DNA of 64,000 bases from Synchiropus splendidus (taxonomy: Eukaryota; Chordata; Actinopteri; Syngnathiformes; Callionymidae), in assembly GCF_027744825.2 (NCBI RefSeq), contig NC_071339.1, positions 25,708,501 to 25,772,500 of the forward strand, written 5' to 3'. Within the stretch, counting starts at the first letter, position 1. Every line of letters starts with the position of its first letter. The notes beneath the pieces were generated by a model. That model saw only the letters and a list, made by a program, of their open reading frames with translations, did not search any database and had not been told where the DNA came from. Of this stretch, positions 26,668-35,850 are shown one piece after another. A program made the position numbers and the translations under genes.

Positions 26668-26799
26668 ATCCTGAGATAAACTTCATTCATCTGGCAGTGG
26701 TCTCCAAGATAATCCATCTGCTGCCACATTGTCTACACCTGGCACATGCAGAGCCTCCAATGACGCTAAATGTACATCAGCCCAGAGCCAAATCTTTCT

Positions 26800-27045
26800 G
26801 GCCAGGTTTTATAACGCAGACGTCCTCACCCTACGCTGGCGGTTGATATAGGCCACGGTGGAAGAGCTGTCTGATCTCACCATAACGTGGTTCCCACTTA
26901 GATAAGGAGATAGAGCCACCAACACCTTAAAAACTGCCAACAGCTCCAGCAGGTTAATGTGACGACCTTCGGAACTGCTCCAGATCCCGCTGATGCAGAT
27001 CTGATCCAGGTGGCCTCCCCCGCCTGACTGTCTGTAAAGACTTGT
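26800..27045 (-). pseudogene. DIRS element 1 RNase H domain, truncated N-terminus
   Basis: One minus-strand frame reads GHLDQICISGIWSS, then HINLLELLAVFKVLVAL, then VMVRSDSSTVAYINRQ. This is the RNase H core of DIRS polymerases, with the conserved glutamate (LLELLA) and aspartate (RSDSS). In an active element the domain removes the RNA strand during reverse transcription. The first catalytic aspartate, present in element 2 as VFADASLSGWGG, is lost here by a small deletion and frameshift near 27,030. Confidence 0.85.
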
Positions 27046-27057
27046 AGGACTTGCTGG

Positions 27058-27132
27058 ATCCTGAAAAGCGCGCTGAGTCCCAGTAAGAGCACGACCTTCC
27101 TGGTGGTCATGCTGGACTCAGTCTCGGGTCAG
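27058..27132 (+). other. 75-bp inverted segment of the DIRS RT thumb
   Basis: In element 2 the thumb motif FLGVMLDSVSGQ is encoded on the minus strand (34,374-34,440). In element 1 the matching DNA is reversed, so the plus strand reads FLVVMLDSVSGQ across about 27,095-27,130. The homology runs from GCGCTGAGTCCC to CTCAGTCTCGGGTCAG in opposite orientation. Next to the right break lie GC-rich palindromes (CTCGGG/CCCGAG, and GACTCGAGA with TCTCGAGTC at 27,146-27,154 and 27,174-27,182). Copy B has the same inversion, so it predates the large duplication. Confidence 0.8.
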
Positions 27133-27704
27133 GCCCGAGACCCGAGACTCGAGATTTGTGTTCTGATCTCTGGTCTCGAGTCAGGTGAGGGTGCAGGCCG
27201 CCAAACCACTTCTGAAGGCCTTGCATGTTGAGCAGACCCAGCCGGACAAAGGCGTGGGACGCTGCCTCAATAGCGCGATGTGGTCCAACACCAAGCTGGT
27301 GTCTCATGACTCCTGTTTGGACCTGGCTAGAATCAACCAGTACTCCAAGTACGTCCACACTACAGACCGTGTTGTGGAAGTAGGAGTCTGCAAGATCTAT
27401 GGAAGTCATCGCCTCTCACACTCTGACACACTCCAGGAGTCTCCTGGTAGTCCGGATCCGCTGTCTGGTCATGAATTGGTTTAGGAGACTGAGGTCCAGA
27501 ACAGGTCTCCACTCTCCTGTCCAGAAAGTACCTGGAGAAAAACCCAGCGTAGGTGGATCGCTTTGGCACTAGCTCGATTACTTCCTTTGACAGGAGAGCG
27601 CGGTCCTCCTCCATCAGACATGACCGCTGGTTCTCTGAGTTCACCCAGATCCACGTGGTGTCGCAGAACCTCGGGGTTGACTGTGAAACTGAAGGGCGTG
27701 TCAA
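27107..27704 (-). pseudogene. DIRS element 1 reverse transcriptase fragments
   Basis: The RT fingers are recognisable as LLSKEVIELVP followed by AGFFSRYFL (27,360-27,704). Next come the palm motif MTSIDLADSYFH (about 27,375-27,409) and a downstream RLGLLNMQGLQKWF segment (about 27,220). The part that should hold the catalytic YLDD box is reduced. Sequence between the SIDLADSYFHN motif and the YLEYW-like remnant, about 140 bp in element 2, is deleted, and the box itself is mutated. The enzyme would copy element RNA into DNA. This copy is inactive. It lies upstream of RNase H in canonical order. Confidence 0.85.
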
Positions 27705-27752
27705 TGACGAGTATCTTCTCGATCCATATGGGCAGGTGAGGAGACAGGCGCT

Positions 27753-28087
27753 TTAAATTCGGCGAACTGAGCACTGGAGCGGACCCGGCCTCCGGGGCGG
27801 GTCCAGGACAAAAGGGTCGTCGGTACTCAGCGCACACTCCTCTGGGCACTTCAAGTCCCGCTGGTTCTTCAAAAACAGACTCGCTTTTGTCAGTTGATCC
27901 TTCAGAGGAAGTAGGGCCCCCAAACTTGCAGTGTACCTTGATCTGACTCTGCAATTCTCCAAAGATGGAGACCCGAGGGACCGGCCCAATCATCTACAGA
28001 AAGAGATGACTGTAGATGATGATGTCCTACTTGCCTCTGAGAGGTTTGGAGGGCTGCAGAGAACAGAATCACAGACAGACATCGCAT
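27753..28087 (-). pseudogene. DIRS element 1, N-terminal polyprotein region
   Basis: Minus-strand fragments (HHHLQSSLSVDDWAGPSGLHL near 28,000, then GVCAEYRRPFCPGPAPEAG) match the fuller 112-residue reading frame of element 2 at 34,997-35,335. Serine-rich and proline-rich composition just before the RT fingers suggests the start of the polymerase protein or the end of a Gag-like product. No diagnostic domain is visible, and element 1 carries frameshifts. Confidence 0.6.
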
Positions 28088-28468
28088 CAGACATCGCAGG
28101 AGGGAGCTGAGAACAGAGCAGGTCTGCCACGCAGCGCCTACTGTGTGATCCTCTGAAGACGCGGCTATCGCGGTCCTGTGGCGACCCCTGCTAGAAACTG
28201 GCGAGTCTGAGGAATAAGAAGAGTTAATGGCAGAATTGAGACTCTCCTGACTTTTGGCTAGAACCGGGATCTGTTGAGAGATGGGAAAGAGTTATTTGAC
28301 GCATCTGCTTCTTATTGTGGCGAAGCTGAGGAAAAACATAACTTCTTGGCTCCAGGAACTTCCCTGTCTCCTGAGACGATGTCAAACCAAAACACATTTT
28401 TGAAGCCTGAGTTCGCACTGACTGGAACCGGAAGAGAAGAAACAGACCCGATACCAAAGTAGTGCATC
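28088..28468. other. DIRS-associated non-coding stretch
   Basis: This is homologous to 35,336-35,850 in element 2 (shared CGCGGTCCTGTGG, GAATAAGAAGAGT and GGAACCGGAAGAGAA), so it belongs to the element. No reading frame is conserved across the two copies. It may be leader or inter-ORF DNA. Confidence 0.5.
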
Positions 28469-28880
28469 TTATTTTTTATTCAAGTTAGACTTTGGTTCAG
28501 ATGCATACTTTTTGATACAAAGTTTTCTTCGTTTTTTTGGAGGGAGCAGAGGTGAGAGCAGCCGGCTGGTCTCTCCAAGAGGAGCAGCGATGATCAGTGC
28601 GGCTATGATCCAGACGGCTGGGCTCACCCCGCCCCTTCGAACAGCGACAGTGTTCCACCCCGGCGGCGGCTGTGTGTGGAGGAGGCGCCGCAAGCACAGC
28701 ACCACGTCGACGGACTGTTGAATCTCCAAAATCTCTGGTGGAGTGACAGAGGTTCTGCGATGGATGAGCCTGTCAACGGAGCTCATAAAGAGTGCGATGA
28801 TGTTCTCAAGCGCTATGAACTGGTTGCTGATGGCGTAGACACCAGTCCACTGTGCTATGGTGACTCTGTTAAAGCCAGCT
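28469..28880 (-). pseudogene. DIRS-linked ORF, C-terminal part (unknown, Gag candidate)
   Basis: The minus strand encodes LENIIALFMSSVDRLIHRR, TSVTPPEILEIQQSVDVV and an arginine/leucine segment ending LLSPLLPPKK. Element 2 (35,851-36,171) encodes the same with substitutions (SSVESLNHRRTSLTPPEILE). Conservation of the reading frame between two diverged copies suggests it was once a protein. I do not recognise a domain. Its place upstream of RT makes a Gag-like role plausible but unproven. Confidence 0.5.
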
Positions 28881-29026
28881 GGGATGATTGGTTACTCCTC
28901 AAGGGGGAGGTCGAGTATCGCGCATCGCGCATGACGGCTAACTGAGCGGGAACGTCGCGCCGCCAATCCAAACCCTCCACCAGGCAGTAAGCTCCGTACA
29001 AGTGCAGTCCTAGTTCTAGTGGAGTT

Positions 29027-29323
29027 TCAGAACCGCGCTGGGAATAGAATGGATTTCTTCCAGTTGTGGGCAGACAACATGCTGTCGTGACTTTTGTGTA
29101 GTCTCGCTGTCCAACTCCAGCAGGCCGTTAGTGAAGTGAGATGATTCTTGAGCTGGCGGAGGAGAGAGAGCTCAACTTCGATACGACAGGCAGCGAATGA
29201 AATGAGGCGCAGGAGAAGATCAAGCGGGAACGTGCCTGACTCCACCACCCGGAACTCAGCCAACTCTGGGAACAGAGTCTCCGGATCCACCTTGTAGCAG
29301 GGCCTGGCTCTTGTCAAACTCAT
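29027..29323 (-). pseudogene. DIRS-linked ORF, N-terminal part (unknown, Gag candidate)
   Basis: A 98-residue frame starts MSLTRARPCYKVDPETLF and continues with ELAEFRVVESG, CRIEVELSLLRQLKNH and TSLTACWSW. Element 2 has the counterpart at 36,263-36,526 with about two thirds of residues kept by eye. The shared frame, shared start and identical position relative to RT argue for a real ancestral protein. No known domain is evident. An LxxL-rich central part could be helical. Confidence 0.55.
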
Positions 29324-29379
29324 CCCATGGCTTGGAAGCAGGAAATGTGGAACGGTTCGGCTGCTTGAAGGCCAGTCGC

Positions 29380-29806
29380 AGCACCCTATTCAAAGAGGTT
29401 TAGAGTTGAATATAATAGAAATAGTGTTTTTTCCTATAGTTGCAGGTGAAATTTTCATGTTCTGAGGCATCCCTGAGCAGTCAGAGAACAGTGCAGAAAA
29501 CGCGCTTTCAGCCCGAGAGAAGATGGGTTTCGGACAGGCAAAAATAAAAATGTCTCTTTGAAAACAGTTCAGAAAGTTTAATTTAGTGCTCAATATACGA
29601 GAAATAGTCTTTTCCCTATAGGTACAGTTGATATTTTCACTGTTCTTAGCCTATTCTGATCAGTGTGTGAACAGTGCAGAAAACGCGTTTTCAGGTCGAG
29701 TGACGGTGGTTCACAGACCGACAAACTGAAAAAACTGATCTGAAAACACTTCAGACAAGTTGAATTAGATCCGCACCTATTAGAAAGATCCCTTCTACTA
29801 TAGTGG
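29380..29806. repeat. Diverged satellite monomers stranded inside the insert (about 2.2)
   Basis: Monomer landmarks remain recognisable: TTTCCTATAGTTGCAGGTGAAATTTTCATG, GCAGAAAACGCG, CTTTCAGCCCGAGAGAAG, ACTTCAGACAAGTTGAATTAG and CTACTATAGTGG. A distinct subfamily signature, GTGAACAGTGCAG, replaces the array form ATGGCACAATGCAG. GGTGGTTCACAGACCGAC replaces GGTGGGTTCCGGAACGCC, and the same variant returns at 39,947. These look like an older satellite layer. Confidence 0.88.
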
Positions 29807-29820
29807 TGTGCTGCCCTACG

Positions 29821-29824
29821 GTGG

Positions 29825-29872
<48 letters not shown>
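29821..29872. repeat. GT dinucleotide microsatellite
   Basis: An almost pure GT tract of about 45 bp directly follows the old satellite block. The copy B tract near 56,085 is about 14 bp shorter and has one GC interruption, so it accounts for the largest length change in this part of the duplication. Confidence 0.97.
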
Positions 29873-30020
29873 AAGTGTATATGAAATGCAGCCCAAATTT
29901 GGAGTCCAGCTACACCACCTTGGGAATTTCACCCAAAGAATAATAACTAAGGACACGCAGGTCCGCTTACTCGGGAGACATGAGACAGGGTTCAAATTGC
30001 ATATTAATAAGTATAGATAC

Positions 30021-30026
30021 TTTATT
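30021..30026 (-). terminator. Poly(A) signal candidate
   Basis: TTTATT on the plus strand gives AATAAA on the minus strand, about 880 bp downstream of the TATA-like box. A lone hexamer in AT-rich DNA is weak evidence. Confidence 0.25.
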
Positions 30027-30904
30027 AATACAAATGATTCTAAAATCCAACAATCAAAAATAAAAGTAACAAGAATATTGTAGATCTGGGACTTACTGGC
30101 ATGGGGGACACCCTCTACGGCAGGTCCAACCACACAATAAACTGATGAACCCGAACAAACGCATCCAAGCCGCACAAACATGCAAACGTGTCCCCAACAG
30201 CACAGGACACGATAAAATTAACCGCCACCAGGTCACCTACACCACCGGGCCCAGCAGCTACAAGAAGAGTGTCAATGGCAGACCGGGTCAGAGACACAAA
30301 GAAAACAAAATACGTGAAAGAAAATAACAGACTAACTCAATAATGAACTAACAAGAAAACGAATATCAGACACCACCCAGAGTTAACGAATCACAAAAGA
30401 AAAGAAACAAAATCAAAAAGAGAACGGACTCGACCAAAAAGGGAAGAGGAAAAGACAAACAAACAAAACTATACAAAACCGTTCAAGAACTGTTCAACAC
30501 AGAACTGTACAAAACAGTGCGTCACGAAACAGAAGAAAACAACGGGGTACAAAACAGAACAAAACAATCCAAGTGCTGCGTCACTATATTGTTCGTCTCT
30601 TACCAGACTTCGGCACACGACGATGCACCTGCCCAAACGCAGGGCGATAGAGGACGCAGCGCAGCTACCGGCAACGCATCTATACATGTAAAACCCGCCA
30701 TGAGCTTCACTAAAGTCCAAATCAGGAGGATGGGGGAGAACGACAGCTTACCAGCCATACCTGCGACAGCGATCACACCAGCATCGCCACGATCAAACTT
30801 ACGCACCAACAAACTCCAGCCACTTTTCTGTGCTGACAGCCGGCTTACAGGACCAAAACCAGCAGTCCGGAAGCGGAGAGAGAGAGAGACCTGACGCTGC
30901 CCAG

Positions 30905-30945
30905 AGTCACTTAAATAGTAACGGCGTCCCCTGGTGATTGGTTGG
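30905..30945 (-). promoter_or_regulatory. CCAAT plus TATA-type core promoter candidate
   Basis: On the minus strand AACCAATCACC is followed about 25 bp later by CTATTTAAGTG and then by GCAGCGTCAGGTCTCTCTC, a plausible initiation zone. Copy B keeps every base of these motifs. Confidence 0.35.
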
Positions 30946-31106
30946 TGCTACTAAACGCAGCGGGCGCATGAACTGCCTTTCCATCTGCTACATCAGTTTC
31001 GCTTTCTCTTTTGCGCTCCGCTTTCGTTCTGCTCTTCTAAATTTAATAGTTAGTCCGCGTGTGAGTCTTATTATACTCACCTTTTCATTTAATGATTGTG
31101 GTCTGT

Positions 31107-31123
31107 TTTTTTTTTTTTTTTTT
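31107..31123. repeat. Poly-T tract
   Basis: A run of about 17 Ts lies within the pyrimidine-rich plus strand of the LTR-like segment. Copy B has it with similar length. Confidence 0.9.
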
Positions 31124-31544
31124 TCCTGCGTGTGAGTTTGAGTGTTTCTCCTCCACGCAGCGCTTTAGGTTAATTGGACCTCGTGAGGTTGTTCTCCCCT
31201 TTTGTAGGTTGATATTAATTCACCTCTCTTGTTTTGCAGATTTTTCCCCAGTCCCTCTGTGTTTTTCCCAGTTCCCGTTCTGGCTCCGACGTCCTCGGTT
31301 CCTGTCTCCGTCTTCTATTGTATTGTATATCGTCATTTATTAAATTTCTTAATTTAATCTCGTTGTCCGTGTCTTCTGTCAGCCTACAATCATCTGCACC
31401 TGGGTCGAACCTTAGGCAAACATGACATATATATGTATTTTCCCGACTAAAAGCCACACATAAAATCCTTCAGTGTAACGGAAGGTGAATGCACATCACA
31501 AATGGTCTCAGAATGAAGCATCACAACTATTGTGGTGCGCCTCA

Positions 31545-32720
31545 TGGTGCAGAAAATACATGTGATAAAAATGTTTGTGAAAAATATTGAAGACAGATAT
31601 TTGAGAAACTACTTCCAGTAGTAACCACTATGGGGATGTTCTTTATATGTGACATGAATATGGTGTCCTTCAGCCTTACAAAATATGAATGAAAATATGA
31701 TATAAATATATCTGAAAAATATTGAGAATAGAAATTTAAGAAACTACTTGTAGTAACTCCAGGTGGATGTCCTTCATATGTTACATGAATATGGTGCCTG
31801 TCAGCCTTGTAATTACAGAGCTATTACAAAATGTGAATGAAAATTTGATTCAAATATTTTTGAAAAATATTGAGGACAGACATTTGAGAAACTACCTGTT
31901 TTATCAACACCATGTGGAGGTCCTTTATATGTGACATGAATATGGTGTCTGTCAGTCCTGTAATGACAGAACTTTTACAAAATATGAATGAAAATATGAT
32001 ACAAATATATCTGAAAAATATTGAGAACAGAAATTGGAGAAACTACTTGTTGTAGTTACACCATGCAGAGGTCCTTGATAAGTGACTATTACAAAACATG
32101 AATGAAAATATGATAAAAATGTTTGTGAAAAATATTGAGGACAGACATTTGAGAAACTACCTGTTGTAGTAAAACCATGTGGAGGTCCTTTATCAATGAT
32201 ATGAATGTGTGATATGGTGTCTGTCAGTCCTGTAATTACAGAGTTATGACAAAATTTGAATGAAAATTTGATACAAAGATTTGTGAAAAATATTGAGGAC
32301 AGATATTTGAGAAAATACTTTGAGTAACACCATGTGTATGTCCTTTATATGTGACATGAATATGGTGTCTGTCAGTGCTGTAATTACAGAGCTATTACAA
32401 AATATGAAAATATATGTGATACAAATATTTGTGAAAACTATTGAGAACAGAAATTTGAGGAACTACTTATTGCTGTAACACCATGTGGAGGTCCTTTATA
32501 TGTGACATGAATATGGTGCCTGTCAGCATTGTAATTACAGAGCTATTATAAAATATGAACTTATATGTGATATAAGTATTTGTGAAAAATATTGAGGACA
32601 GATAATTGAAAAACTACCTGTTGTAGTAACACCATGTCGGGGTCCTTTATAAGTGACATGAATATGGTGTCTGTCAGTACTGTAATTACAGAGCTATTAC
32701 AAAATGTGAATGGAAATCTG
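31545..32720. repeat. AT-rich tandem repeat, about 152-bp unit, about 8 copies
   Basis: GACATGAATATGGTG recurs near 31,651, 31,782, 31,934, 32,356, 32,507 and 32,659 with spacings near 152 bp. One unit near 32,090 is shortened and one near 32,200 is altered. Other landmarks are GAAAAATATTGAGGACAGA, GAGAAACTACCTGTTGTAG and CCATGTGGAGGTCCTTTATA. Most units carry CTGTAATTACAG, a perfect 12-bp palindrome, or a one-base variant. This is a second, unrelated or very distant satellite within the composite. Confidence 0.92.
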
Positions 32721-32750
32721 ATTCGATTTGAATGAATTTGATTTGATAAA

Positions 32751-33207
32751 TTGTGAGATTTTAAAACAATTAAATCCTTTTGTTGAGTTTTGATCACATT
32801 TCTAGCGACAAATATATCCTAGATTGTCATATAATATTCTCGTTTTATGTAAATGACGCTGAGTTTCTTTCGTTTGGACCGAGATTGTTTTGTGATTCCC
32901 CATTAAAATGTAGCATTGTGACATTGTTTTCTGCGCGGACTGAAAAAAATGCAATAACGATGTTTGTCCACTTGGCATACCGTAATAATTTTACGAATTT
33001 GCCTCAAAAATCGTTGCCCTCGTACGTTTCATTTCCCAATGGCTATGTGAATGGTGAGCCTCTGGTCACGTGACTGACAGCTTGCTCTCCTGTCTGAACA
33101 CAAAACATGGTGGACATCAGTCCTATTTTGCTCTAAATTGTGAGATTTGAAAACAAAAGCTTTTGTTGGCTTTTGATCACATTTCTACGACAAATATATT
33201 CTATATT
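32751..33207. repeat. Spacer bounded by a diverged direct repeat
   Basis: TTGTGAGATTTTAAAAC followed by TTTTGATCACATTTCTAGCG (from 32,751) reappears as TTGTGAGATTTGAAAAC and TTTTGATCACATTTCTACG (from 33,139). The copies are about 70-75 bp each and start 388 bp apart. The enclosed DNA has a 97-codon plus frame with no recognisable motif. A small non-autonomous element or a duplicated fragment are both possible. Confidence 0.7.
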
Positions 33208-33435
33208 GGGTTGCAACGTCACTAGATAGTGGCATTTATAATCCTCCAAACATGGAGAGAAAACATTCAGTGAGCAGTCAGGGTTTTAGTCTGAGCTGAG
33301 CAAGAAAGAAGGAGTTTATTGACAAATGAATAAACAGTTATGCAGGAATCCGGTGGATCTCAGGACGCTGCACAGTCCACAGCACTGTAATGAAGCAGAT
33401 ACTGGTGTCCCAGAGCCAGTGCTGTGAATGTGGGC

Positions 33436-34130
33436 CTACTGGTCGCAGGGATCGGCTGCTCCTGAAGACAGAAAGACATGAGGGAAGGAGGATGCAGACA
33501 CATTAGACAAATAGTGGTCAGCAAAAGTTGAGATTGATGACCAAGAAGCTGCTTTCCGAGATACTCCCTTGAAAGCAGCCACAGATGTTGCCAGCCTTCT
33601 GGTCGAGTGTGCTCTCAGGGATTCTGGTGCCTGTTTTCCCCCTGTCTCATCGGCTTTCATGATGGCAATTCTAAGCCAATATGACAACCTGTGAGGGGAC
33701 AGTGCCTGCCCCTTCTTACCACCTGCGAGAGCCACCCACAGACTGTCCGTCTTTCTGAATGGTGGGACTATTAGCGCTCTAACCGGACACATTTTGTGTA
33801 AACGCTCATGCTCCTCGTCTAAATGGGGAGGAGGGCAGAAAGTCTTTACTGACAAGGTGCTGACCTGTGAAGAAAAAGAGAGACATTAAGTGCAAAGTCA
33901 GGGTTGGGTCTAAGTGACACCACTGAGTCATTGTCACCAAAAGAGATGCTATCAGGGCAGATGGAAAAAGAACTCAGCTCTCCCACTCTCTTTGCTGAAG
34001 CTAAGGCTATAAGAGCCTCCTTGTAAGCTGCTAGCTCCAAGTGGCTCAAAAGGGGCTTCGGAGAGTGAATTGAGTACCAGCTGCAGGTCCCATTAGTGAC
34101 ATAAAGGTCTTGAGGTTGGTCTAAGCCTTT
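33436..34130 (-). pseudogene. DIRS element 2 tyrosine recombinase, N-terminus deleted
   Basis: The catalytic half is open for 139 residues (33,436-33,855): KTFCPPPHLDEEHERLHKM, then PFRKTDSLWVALAGGKKG, then SPHRLSYW, and the LRAHSTRR box with its histidine and arginine. The tail is STFADHYLSNVSASSF. Further upstream are LELAAYKEALIALASAKR and FGDNDSVVSLRPNPDF (33,846-34,049). The N-terminal core-binding part is missing because the sequence jumps at about 34,130 into RNase H DNA. Copy A also lacks 15 bp near 33,768 that copy B and element 1 keep. Confidence 0.88.
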
Positions 34131-34642
34131 TCAATGTGACGACCTTCGGAACGACTCCAGATCCCACTGACGCAGATCTGATCCAGGTGGCCTCCCCAGC
34201 CTGACAGAGATGCATCTGCAAAGACTTGTAAAGAAGTGTTTTGACAATCCAAGGATACAGTGCGATGGAGGTTTGAAGCAGAGTTCCCAAACTTCACATC
34301 TCTCAGAGCTCGTGGAGACACATTGACAATGTCAGCTGTGTGAAGGGGAGAACGCTGGCCGGTGGAAGGCGGTCCTGACCCGAGACTGAGTCCAGCATGA
34401 CCCCCAGGAAAGTTGTGCTCTGACTGGTACTCAGCGCGCTTTTGAGGTTTACTCTGAACCTCAATATCGCGATGTGCTCCAACACCAAGCTGGTGTGCGC
34501 TCATGACTCCTGTTTGGACCTGGCTAGAATCAACCAGTAGTCCAAGTACGTCAGAATCCTCAGACCCTGTCTCCTTAGTGGTTCGAGGCCCGCCTCCACA
34601 CACTTGGCGAAGGTGCCATGCACAAGAGAGCTGTATGTACAC
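34121..34642 (-). pseudogene. DIRS element 2 RT thumb and RNase H start
   Basis: Two overlapping minus frames carry the signal. One has NLKSALSTSQSTTFLGVMLDS (34,303-34,488), the RT thumb. The 173-residue frame ends with LQVFADASLSGWGGHLDQIC and VSGIWSRSEGRH, the first strand and catalytic aspartate of RNase H. RNase H then stops at the 34,130 junction, so the domain is cut after about 35 residues. A frameshift separates thumb from RNase H. Confidence 0.85.
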
Positions 34643-34950
34643 CTGACTCTAGCCCAAACCGGAAAAACTTCTTTTGACACTGCCAAACCGCGTTGTGGAA
34701 GTAGGCGTCTGCAAGATCGATGGAGGTCATCCACTCTCGATCAAACCGCTATCTGGTCATGAATTGGTTCAGACTGAGGTCCACAACAGGTCTCCACTCT
34801 CCTGTCTTCTTGGGTTCCAGAAAGTACCTGGAGTAAAATCCAGTGTCGGAGGAACGCTTTGTCACTAGCTTGATTACTTCCGTTGACAGGGGAGCGTGGA
34901 CCTCCTCCATCAGACATGATCGCTGGTTCTCTGAGTTCACCCAGGTCCAC
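34501..34950 (-). pseudogene. DIRS element 2 RT fingers and palm, catalytic box altered
   Basis: The fingers read PLSTEVIKLVTKRSSDTGFY, then SRYFLEPKKTGEWRPVVDLS (34,749-34,940). The palm lies in the next frame, reading through FPVWARVRCTYSSLVHGTF to LRILTYLDYWLILARSKQES (34,501-34,734). The catalytic box, normally YLDD, is YLDY here, so an essential metal-binding aspartate is replaced. At least one frameshift separates fingers from palm near 34,740. The copy cannot support reverse transcription. Confidence 0.88.
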
Positions 34951-34996
34951 GTGGTGTCGCAGAACCTAGGGGTTGACTATGAAACTGAAGGGTGTG

Positions 34997-35335
34997 TCAA
35001 TGAGCGAGTATCTTCTTGATCCATATCGTCAGGTGTGGAGACAGGAGCACAGGTGAGGTCCACCGGGGTGGGTCCAGGACGAAGGGGCTGTCGGTGCTCA
35101 CCGCCCACTCCTCTGGGGACATCAAGTCCTGATGGTTCTTCAAAAACAAACAGGGCACCGAAACTTGCAGTGTATCTAGATCTAAAACTGCAATTCTCCT
35201 AAGATGGAGTCCCAAGAGACCGGCCCAATCATCGTCAGAAAGAGATGACTCTGTAGATGATGATGTCCTACTTGCCTCTGAGATGTTTGGAGGGCTGCAG
35301 AGAACAGAATCGCAGACAGACATTGCATCAGACAT
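34997..35335 (-). pseudogene. DIRS element 2, N-terminal polyprotein ORF
   Basis: A 112-residue frame starts MSDAMSVCDSVLCSPPN and has a serine/aspartate-rich part (SSSTESSLSDDDWAGLLGL), then FLKNHQDLMSPEEWAVS and FVLDPPRW. It ends shortly before the RT fingers, with a stop after IWIKKILAH. The same region in element 1 is more broken. It probably represents the start of the polymerase polyprotein. I recognise no domain. Confidence 0.6.
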
Positions 35336-35850
35336 CGTGCGAGGGAGCTGAGAACAGAGCTGGTCTGGTACGCAGCGCCTACTGTGTGATACTCTGAAGA
35401 GGTGGCTTTCGCGGTCCTGTGGTGACCCCTACTGGAAACTTGCGAGTCTGAGGAATAAGAAGAGTGAATGGCAGAATTGAAACTCTTCTGAATTTTGGCT
35501 GGAACCGGGATCTGTTGAGAACCGGGAAAGAGTGACGACTATGCTTCTTATTGTGGAGAAGCAGTGGAAAAAAAAAAAAACAACGTAACGTCTTAGCCCC
35601 GTGAAACTTCCCCAGGGACAGTTCTGGCGTCAGGGACAAGGAGGCAGAGAGACCGTTACTATACTGATCGGTCTCCTGAGACGATGTCAAACAAACACAT
35701 TTTTGTAGCCGGAGTTCGCACTGACTGGAACCGGAAGAGAACTTGACGGGTGATAAACCCTAATTTTGGGCAGAGAAGAAACAGACCCAAAACCAAAGTA
35801 AGGCATCGACTTTGGTTTAGATGCATACATTTAGACACAAAGTTTTCTTC
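35336..35850. other. DIRS element 2 non-coding stretch
   Basis: This is homologous to 28,088-28,468 but longer, with an A tract (about 14 As near 35,568) and an extra segment around 35,590-35,680 not seen in element 1. I see no conserved frame. Confidence 0.5.

Larger units (their letters stand above)
29880..31430 (-). mobile_element. Possible LTR-like retroelement piece
   Basis: Read on the minus strand, the segment begins TGTCATGTTTGCC (31,429) and shows a CCAAT motif (about 30,940), a TATTTAAG box (about 30,914) and then a CT-rich start region. Two splice-donor-like sites follow (CTGGTAAGC and CAGGTATGG, about 30,750-30,765), with a poly(A) signal at 30,021. This order resembles an LTR or retroelement leader. 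It has no coding region and no second LTR. The far end is not defined and no target duplication was found. It could instead be an unrelated transposon or promoter fragment. Confidence 0.3.

Noticed and set aside
28274..28945. Plus-strand ORFs in the DIRS element (MRDGKEL..., MEEAPQAQHHVDG...)
   Set aside because: The minus strand is the coding strand of the element, and the corresponding plus frames in element 2 are broken at different places.
29829..30181. ORFs with HTHTHT or CVCVCV runs near the GT tract
   Set aside because: Microsatellite translations.
30517..30894. 125-codon plus ORF in the LTR-like segment
   Set aside because: It is low in G and repetitive in KQNRT-type residues, with no domain. 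The promoter-like motifs run on the other strand.
32780..33073. 97-codon plus ORF starting MLSFDHISSDKYIL as a host gene
   Set aside because: It lies between two direct repeats in AT-rich DNA, has no recognisable domain, no splice or promoter signal, and its only support is an open frame.
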